Part shown: one piece after another, positions 4,241 through 9,455 of the stretch
Numbering within the stretch: position 1 is the stretch's first letter
How the letters are laid out: the number at the start of each line of letters is the position of its first letter
DNA from: Scatavimonas merdipullorum
Lineage (GTDB): Bacteria; Bacillota; Clostridia; Oscillospirales; Acutalibacteraceae
Reading direction: 5' to 3'
DNA length: 9,455 bases
Assembly: GCA_018712865.1 (NCBI GenBank)
Contig: DVGH01000010.1
Coordinates: forward strand, 1 to 9,455
Translations under genes and position numbers: made by a program
Notes under the pieces: generated by a model
Seen by the model: the letters and a program-made list of their open reading frames with translations, nothing else
Databases searched by the model: none
Told to the model about the DNA's origin: nothing

Positions 4241-6370
4241 ATGGTAAAAACACAAAGAAAGCTTCTTAGCCTTGCTTTGGCGGGATTGCTTACAGTATCT
4301 ATTTTTTTACTCGCGTTTGTAAACGGTTACATAAAAGCAGACGCAGCAAATGGAGATACGGTATATCTGCAAGCGCCGTCCTCCTGGAGCAGTGCCTACT
4401 GTTATATGTGGGTAAATGGTACAGAAAACAACAATGCAGCCTGGCCTGGCGCGCAGATGGAAAAGGTAGAGGGGAACCTTTATACCTATACCGTACCGGG
4501 CAATTTTGATATGATTATTTTTAACAACGGTTCAGACGCCGGAAAAACGGGCGATATGAATTTCCCCGGCGACAACAAGCTGTATGATTTTACCGCAAAA
4601 ACATGGTCTGATTATATTGACACAAAAGAGCCGACGGTTGTGTCTTCTGTAGCAGACCAGACGGCCTTTACAACAGAAACACTTTCCGTAACGCTGACAT
4701 TAAAAAATGCCACAAGCGGCACCTACAGCATTGACGGCGGTAAGCCCGTCACCTTTACAGATGAAGCGACAGTCGTGCTTGGCCAGGGAAAAAAAGGAAA
4801 TACGAGCATTTCGCTTTTGGTAACGGCAACGGACGGAACGCTTGATTACGAGAAAACCTACACCTTTATAAAAAGGTATAGAGCCCCATCTGCCGGAACC
4901 TCTGATGAAGACGGGCATACAACGCAGGCGCTTTCCGGTTATTTTTCCACCAATCCCGACGGACAGGTTGGTGTGAATAAAACCATCACAATCGACGGCA
5001 ATATTTCAGACTGGGATAGCTCCATGCTGATTGCCCAGGGTGTTGCAAACGATGATCCGCGTGTTTACCGGCCAAATTCCATGTATGAAATTGCAGTGGA
5101 CGATTATGCGCTTTATGCCGCATGGGATGATGACAATCTGTATCTGATGTGGGAAATGGCAAACGTGCAGGACGTTGTAGCACCTAACGATACTTTTCCG
5201 CTTTCACAGGGGAACCTGTGGATCTATAACCTGCCGGTGTTCCTGGGGATCAGTACAGATCCTTCCAAAACTGGTGACGGTTCCTTTGTAACAGCACCGA
5301 CCATTTGGGACAGCGGGATCACCTTTACAACGCATATTGATACGCTGGTGGCGTTTTCCACCAACGGCTCCAACGGCCCGTTTATTTATCAGGTAAACGA
5401 CGACAACCAATTTGATTACGCTACAGCCAATGCGCAGACCGGTATAGAATTGATGTGGGGCAATCAGACAATCAGCCAGAGCCTGATGGGGATTGACCAG
5501 GCGTATGGCACATATAACGACCGCGTTCCGGGCGATACCTTGTCAGACGGCTCAGCATGGGTGGATTTTTATGCGAAGGGGCATAACAAAGCGCTGGATA
5601 TGTTTTATGAAATGTCTATCCCGCTTTCAAGCCTGGGTATTACCAAAAGCGATATTGAGCAAAGCGGTATTGGACTGATCAAGATTTCCACATTTGGCAC
5701 TTCCGGAATGGACAGCCTTCCGTATGACCCGTCTATGTCGGACAATGCGGATCTTCCGTATTCAGGCCAGGAAAATAATTCCAACGAAAAAGAAGACGAA
5801 GACAATATTACCGTACCGCTTGCAAGAGTGGGAAAAATGCTTTCCAGCGGTACGGCTCCTGCAGAAATTGCAGTCGATTTTGGCGCGGACAAATCTTCCC
5901 CACAGCAAGTGGGTACATCTCTTACCCTTAGTGCAGATGCCTACCATGGTACGGCGCCATATACTTACAAATTTATGGTAAACGGCAATGTGCTTTCTGA
6001 TTCATCCAGTAATACGGCAAAGTGGACGCCCGCCGCACCCGGCACATATACGCTTTCTGTTGAGGTAAAAGACAGCAGAGGCGAAAGCAAGACTATAACA
6101 AAAGACTATACGGTAAGCGAAGGGGAGATCCTACCGCCTCCAACAGATCCCGAGCCGACAGATCCGGAAATCATGCTTGGGGATCTCGACGGCAACGGAA
6201 GAGTCGATTTGACGGATGTTTTGGAGACGCAAAAGCACATTGCGGCTATAAAGAGCTTGACAGGAAATGCGTTTATCGCGGCCGATGTGGATCAAAATGG
6301 AAAAATTGATCTGACAGACGTTTTGATGATGCAAAAGAGAATTGCCAATATTATTCCGGATTTCAATTAA
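4241..6370 (+). CDS. Sas6-like starch-binding protein: CBM26-Ig-CBM74-Ig-dockerin
   Basis: A 709-residue secreted, non-catalytic protein. The signal peptide probably ends after ADA (residue 35). Domains in order: CBM26 (about 38-128, with Trp57, the WPG motif at 68-70 and an IIFNNG strand); Ig-like domain (about 131-215); CBM74 (about 220-534, with conserved blocks GHTTQAL at 225-231, DWDSS and YALYAAWDD at 289-297); a second Ig-like domain (about 540-630); a Pro/Thr linker; and a type I dockerin (647-709) with calcium loops D648-D659 and D682-D693. This matches the Ruminococcus bromii amylosome protein Sas6, whose CBM74 binds single and double helical alpha-glucan in granular starch. The dockerin should attach it to a scaffoldin or cell-surface cohesin (family knowledge). 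AGGAAAGGA (4223-4231) lies 9 bases before ATG. It is the first gene after the strong promoter and probably shares a transcript with the paralogue 102 bp downstream. CBM74 carries Val286 where the paralogue has Trp. Confidence 0.92.
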   Translation: MVKTQRKLLSLALAGLLTVSIFLLAFVNGYIKADAANGDTVYLQAPSSWSSAYCYMWVNGTENNNAAWPGAQMEKVEGNLYTYTVPGNFDMIIFNNGSDAGKTGDMNFPGDNKLYDFTAKTWSDYIDTKEPTVVSSVADQTAFTTETLSVTLTLKNATSGTYSIDGGKPVTFTDEATVVLGQGKKGNTSISLLVTATDGTLDYEKTYTFIKRYRAPSAGTSDEDGHTTQALSGYFSTNPDGQVGVNKTITIDGNISDWDSSMLIAQGVANDDPRVYRPNSMYEIAVDDYALYAAWDDDNLYLMWEMANVQDVVAPNDTFPLSQGNLWIYNLPVFLGISTDPSKTGDGSFVTAPTIWDSGITFTTHIDTLVAFSTNGSNGPFIYQVNDDNQFDYATANAQTGIELMWGNQTISQSLMGIDQAYGTYNDRVPGDTLSDGSAWVDFYAKGHNKALDMFYEMSIPLSSLGITKSDIEQSGIGLIKISTFGTSGMDSLPYDPSMSDNADLPYSGQENNSNEKEDEDNITVPLARVGKMLSSGTAPAEIAVDFGADKSSPQQVGTSLTLSADAYHGTAPYTYKFMVNGNVLSDSSSNTAKWTPAAPGTYTLSVEVKDSRGESKTITKDYTVSEGEILPPPTDPEPTDPEIMLGDLDGNGRVDLTDVLETQKHIAAIKSLTGNAFIAADVDQNGKIDLTDVLMMQKRIANIIPDFN

Positions 6371-6396
6371 TTCCAGCACATCCAGACAGAAAAAAT

Positions 6397-6437
6397 TACA
6401 GCCGCAATATATTCCGATTTTATATATTGCGGCTGTA
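6397..6437. terminator. Intercistronic stem-loop, terminator-like only on the minus strand
   Basis: A perfect 16-bp stem (6397-6412 with 6422-6437), core ACAGCCGCAATATAT, has a 9-base loop. On the plus strand it is followed by ATATAAGCC, with no T-run. On the minus strand it is followed by TTTTTTC (complement of 6389-6395), giving a canonical terminator facing against the genes. For the plus-strand message it may instead be a processing or stability element. Confidence 0.6.
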
Positions 6438-6459
6438 TATATAAGCCTTTAACAAAAGT

Positions 6460-6466
6460 GGGAGGA
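6460..6466 (+). promoter_or_regulatory. Ribosome binding site that sets a GTG start
   Basis: GGGAGGA (6460-6466) is 6 bases before GTG 6473. The longer in-frame GTG at 6458 overlaps this site and has none of its own, so the start is 6473. Confidence 0.85.
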
Positions 6467-6472
6467 ATTTAC

Positions 6473-9322
6473 GTGTTAAAAAACAAACATCGTGTTTGCA
6501 GTATCTTGCTGGCTGTATTGCTGTTTTTTTCAATGGCGGCGGTGCTTTTTACAGGCAGTGCATCAGCTGCCGGGACCGTAATCTATTTTGAAAAGCCAGA
6601 TACATGGAACGACACCGTTCGTATTCACTATTGGGGCAGCCAGGGAACAAGCTGGCCGGGTGCTGCTATGACGCAGCTTAGTGAAAAATATTATTCTTAT
6701 GAGCTTCCGGCGGGGAACAGCCAGTTTGTTTTAAGCGACGGTAACACGGCTGCTGCGGTGGCAAATCAAACAGTAGACCTGCCCTTTTCTTCTGCAAACG
6801 CCGGGCAGATGATAACGATCACAACACAAAACGGAACGGCAGATAATGGTGCAAAAAAATGGAATGCAGCCTGGGTGGATTTTCCGGGCTTAGGACTTTC
6901 TGTGAGCGCAACGCCCGGAAGCAGTGACTTTGTGGACACCCTGGATGTAACGCTGCATGTAAACGCTGCCTCCAGCGCAGTGTACAGCATAGATGGAGGG
7001 GAAGAGCAAAGCTTTTCAGACGGCGATATCCTTACAATCGGTGCGCAGGCAGAGCTTGGCGATGTAATTACCTTAAGGCTTGCAGCCTCCGATGCCGACA
7101 ATACGGTTGAAGAAACATATACATACACAAAGGCTGCCGCTCCGTCGGGCAATATGGCGGTTTATTTTGACAACAGCCTGGATTACGAAGAGCCGCATAT
7201 TTATGCCTGGGGCGAAGCGGAATTTTCAAAGTGGCCCGGTGAAAAAATGCTTTGGGATGACGAAAACGGGCTGTATTATTACGTGTTTACCGATGACACA
7301 CTTACTTATGAAAATATTATTATCAATGACGGAAAAGACGGCGAAACAGACCCGACTGCACAGCAGTACCCGGAAAAGGGGTCGTTTAAGATCAATAGCG
7401 GGGAATGCAAGCTGCTGACAGACGGCGTATGGATCGACTACGGCAAACCAAATGCGGAGCCCGCCGGATTTGTCTACACGCCGGCAGGGACAAAATTTTC
7501 TACAGAAACGCTGCGCGTGAAGCTGGGGCTCAAAAATGCAGAAAGCGGTACATACAATGTGGATGGGACGGCAGAAATCCCATTTAAAGAAGGCGATATG
7601 GCTGTTTTAGGGGAAGGAAAAATTGGCAACAGCACAATCACGCTTACAATTAAAGCGACCAACGGCAGCCAAAGCACCACGACGGACTACACCTTTACAA
7701 AGGTTTTCACGCCGGATCAAACCACCTTTGCTTCCTCTTCAGACGGCCATACAACGCAGGCGCTTGGCGGCTATTATGCGACCAATCCAAATCTGCAGCT
7801 TGGTAAGGAAAAAACCATTACGGTCGACGGCGATCCCGGCGACTGGGACAGCTCCATGATCGTTGCACAGGGCGTTGCAAATGACGACGCACGCGTGTAT
7901 ATGCCCAGTTCTATTCATGAAAGAGCCTGGGACGATTATGCTTTATATGCTGCGTGGGATGACGAAAATCTGTACTTTATGTGGGAAATGGCAAACGTTT
8001 CTGCCATATTGGGCGGCGACAGTATATTTTCTGCACAAAAGCCCAACGGTTCCCCTTGGAACCCGGGTGCGCCTGTCTTTTTGGCGTTGAGCATCGATCC
8101 GGAAAAATCGGGCAGCGGAAAGGCAAAAGAAACAGATAAAGTGACAGGGAATGTTGTATACAGCGATTATGTATGGGGAAGTACCAAGGACGGCGGTATG
8201 ACGTATGGCACGCATATTGATACGATTATTGCGTTTGACACGGCCAATACAAACGGCGGCAGCGCGATCATCAAGCTGGACGATGACGGCTACTTTAATT
8301 ATGACACATCCATCCCGATCGGGCGGTTAAACAACAATCCCGGTACGCCAAACCAAAACGGCTTTCAAATTGCGTGGGATTATGGAACGCTTAGCAAAAC
8401 GCTGCTGGGCATTAACGGCTATGGCGGCGAACGGACACTTGGCGATACATATTCTTTAAGCTCCAATTGGATCGATTTCTTTGAAGTCGGCTACACGGCA
8501 GACCGCGGGTTTATTTATGAAGTGGCAATTCCGCTTGCCAATTTGGATATTGACAAAACATACCTTGAGGAAAATGGGATCGGCGTTATGAAAATTTCCA
8601 CTATGGGTACGTCGGGATTGAATTCCCTCCCCATGGATCCGTCTATGTTGGACAATGCGGATGTCGAATATAGCTACGATCCTTCTACCTCGCATGAAAA
8701 AGAGGATGTAGACCATATCACCGTTCCTCTGGCTCGTGTAGGTGCGTTGCTTGCAGATACAGTGATAACGCCTGCAGAGTTCCAGGTGGATTTTGGCGTG
8801 TCAGAGCTTGCGCGGACACAGCAGGAAGGCGGAACCTTCACACTGAAGGCTGTGCCATATAACGGAACAGAACCCTACCGCTATGCTTTTTCTGTAAAAG
8901 GCGAAGACGGCTTTGAAGCAGCAAGCGGGCAAATAGAGGAGGATACGTATACCTGCACCGTTTCAGAAAATGGAACCTATACGATATCCGTAACTGTAAC
9001 AGACAACAGCGGGAAAACACTTACAGTTGATAAAACCTTCAGTATAGGGAAGGCTGCAGAACCAACGCAGCCAACACAGCCAACACAGCCGCCTACAGAA
9101 GATGACACGTCGGGCGACGGTTATCAGCTGGGCGATGTAAATGACGACGGGCAGGTCAATATAGAAGATGTGCTGGTTGTACAAAAACACATTGCAAGCA
9201 TGCTAAAGCTGGATGGGAACGCTTATAAAGCGGCGGACGTTGACCAAAATGGGAAGATAGAGGTTGCGGATGTTCTGCTGATTCAAAAACGGATTGCCAA
9301 TATGATTCCTCCCTTTGCTTGA
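6473..9322 (+). CDS. Large Sas6-like paralogue: (CBM26-Ig)x2-CBM74-Ig-dockerin
   Basis: A 949-residue secreted starch-binding protein starting at GTG 6473. The signal peptide probably ends after ASA (residue 32). Domains in order: CBM26 (about 34-137, WPG at 61-63); Ig-like (about 140-227); second CBM26 (about 228-325, WPG at 254-256); Ig-like (about 327-415); CBM74 (about 425-760, with GHTTQAL at 425-431 and YALYAAWDD at 489-497); Ig-like (about 764-858); a TQP-repeat linker; and a type I dockerin (887-949) with calcium loops D888-D899 and D922-D933. No glycoside hydrolase domain is present. Its second CBM26-Ig unit and everything after it parallel the upstream Sas6-like protein; the first unit is extra. 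In that first CBM26 the strand equivalent to IIFNNG reads FVLSDG, so it may bind differently. CBM74 is about 20 residues longer than in the neighbour, mostly from an insertion before THIDT. It is probably co-transcribed with the upstream gene and ends at the terminator beginning at 9356. Confidence 0.92.
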   Translation: MLKNKHRVCSILLAVLLFFSMAAVLFTGSASAAGTVIYFEKPDTWNDTVRIHYWGSQGTSWPGAAMTQLSEKYYSYELPAGNSQFVLSDGNTAAAVANQTVDLPFSSANAGQMITITTQNGTADNGAKKWNAAWVDFPGLGLSVSATPGSSDFVDTLDVTLHVNAASSAVYSIDGGEEQSFSDGDILTIGAQAELGDVITLRLAASDADNTVEETYTYTKAAAPSGNMAVYFDNSLDYEEPHIYAWGEAEFSKWPGEKMLWDDENGLYYYVFTDDTLTYENIIINDGKDGETDPTAQQYPEKGSFKINSGECKLLTDGVWIDYGKPNAEPAGFVYTPAGTKFSTETLRVKLGLKNAESGTYNVDGTAEIPFKEGDMAVLGEGKIGNSTITLTIKATNGSQSTTTDYTFTKVFTPDQTTFASSSDGHTTQALGGYYATNPNLQLGKEKTITVDGDPGDWDSSMIVAQGVANDDARVYMPSSIHERAWDDYALYAAWDDENLYFMWEMANVSAILGGDSIFSAQKPNGSPWNPGAPVFLALSIDPEKSGSGKAKETDKVTGNVVYSDYVWGSTKDGGMTYGTHIDTIIAFDTANTNGGSAIIKLDDDGYFNYDTSIPIGRLNNNPGTPNQNGFQIAWDYGTLSKTLLGINGYGGERTLGDTYSLSSNWIDFFEVGYTADRGFIYEVAIPLANLDIDKTYLEENGIGVMKISTMGTSGLNSLPMDPSMLDNADVEYSYDPSTSHEKEDVDHITVPLARVGALLADTVITPAEFQVDFGVSELARTQQEGGTFTLKAVPYNGTEPYRYAFSVKGEDGFEAASGQIEEDTYTCTVSENGTYTISVTVTDNSGKTLTVDKTFSIGKAAEPTQPTQPTQPPTEDDTSGDGYQLGDVNDDGQVNIEDVLVVQKHIASMLKLDGNAYKAADVDQNGKIEVADVLLIQKRIANMIPPFA

Positions 9323-9355
9323 ACATTTGTTTAGAGTACAAACATTTTTCTTTAA

Positions 9356-9402
9356 TACAGCGGCAGGCATACATGCCTGCCGCTGTAAGTTTTGTGTTTT
9401 CT
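9356..9402 (+). terminator. Terminator of the starch-binding gene unit
   Basis: A perfect 15-bp inverted repeat (9356-9370 with 9373-9387), core CAGCGGCAGGCAT, leaves only 2 bases at the centre, so the real loop must be at least 4 bases. It is followed by the T-rich tail AGTTTTGTGTTTTC. It lies 33 bp after the stop codon. The remaining bases to the window end are AT-rich with no feature seen. Confidence 0.85.
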
Positions 9403-9455
9403 TTCTATATTTTAAAAACAATTTGTGTCAATTCTATGGGTATCTTTTTTGAAAA

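Noticed and set aside
7623..7859. Arg/Thr-rich open frame inside the large starch-binding gene
   Set aside because: An out-of-frame shadow of a well-supported domain region. The same holds for the other internal frames in 4241-9322 on both strands.

Overview
The window looks like chromosomal DNA of a spore-forming, starch-degrading gut Clostridium relative (Oscillospirales/Ruminococcaceae, of the Ruminococcus bromii type). This rests on three secreted dockerin proteins, two of them with the CBM26-Ig-CBM74-Ig-dockerin plan of the R. bromii amylosome protein Sas6, on a SpoVM-like sporulation peptide, on GGAGG-type ribosome sites, and on a tRNA with an encoded CCA end. The species assignment is inference.

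Layout. Positions 1-63 hold the 3' end of a tRNA (probably tRNA-Asn) and its terminator. Positions 64-783 hold no convincing gene; they contain imperfect direct and inverted repeats and, at the right end, a promoter with an 11-bp hyphenated palindrome over its -35 region. A lone STAS-domain anti-anti-sigma-type gene follows (784-1089, +). It converges on a SAM-dependent methyltransferase gene (1403-2026, -), and a bidirectional terminator lies between them. Divergent from the methyltransferase is a membrane-anchored or secreted protein with a beta-propeller-like region, a low-complexity linker and a C-terminal dockerin (2169-3638, +). Next are two very small genes, easily missed: a 47-residue membrane protein (3739-3882) and a 29-residue SpoVM-like amphipathic peptide (3901-3990), closed by a terminator.

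The right half (4165-9400) is one probable transcription unit. It starts at a near-perfect housekeeping promoter and encodes two paralogous non-catalytic starch-binding proteins: a 709-residue Sas6-like protein, and a 949-residue version with one extra CBM26-Ig unit. The unit ends at a strong hairpin terminator. No cohesin, scaffoldin or glycoside hydrolase lies in the window, so the partners must be encoded elsewhere.

Working model (inference): the two CBM74 proteins dock onto cohesins on a scaffoldin or the cell surface and hold starch granules near separately encoded amylases. The propeller protein may be another amylosome component. The three dockerins differ at the residues that usually set cohesin choice, so they may not share one partner. 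The small pair at 3739-3990 belongs to sporulation and looks functionally separate.
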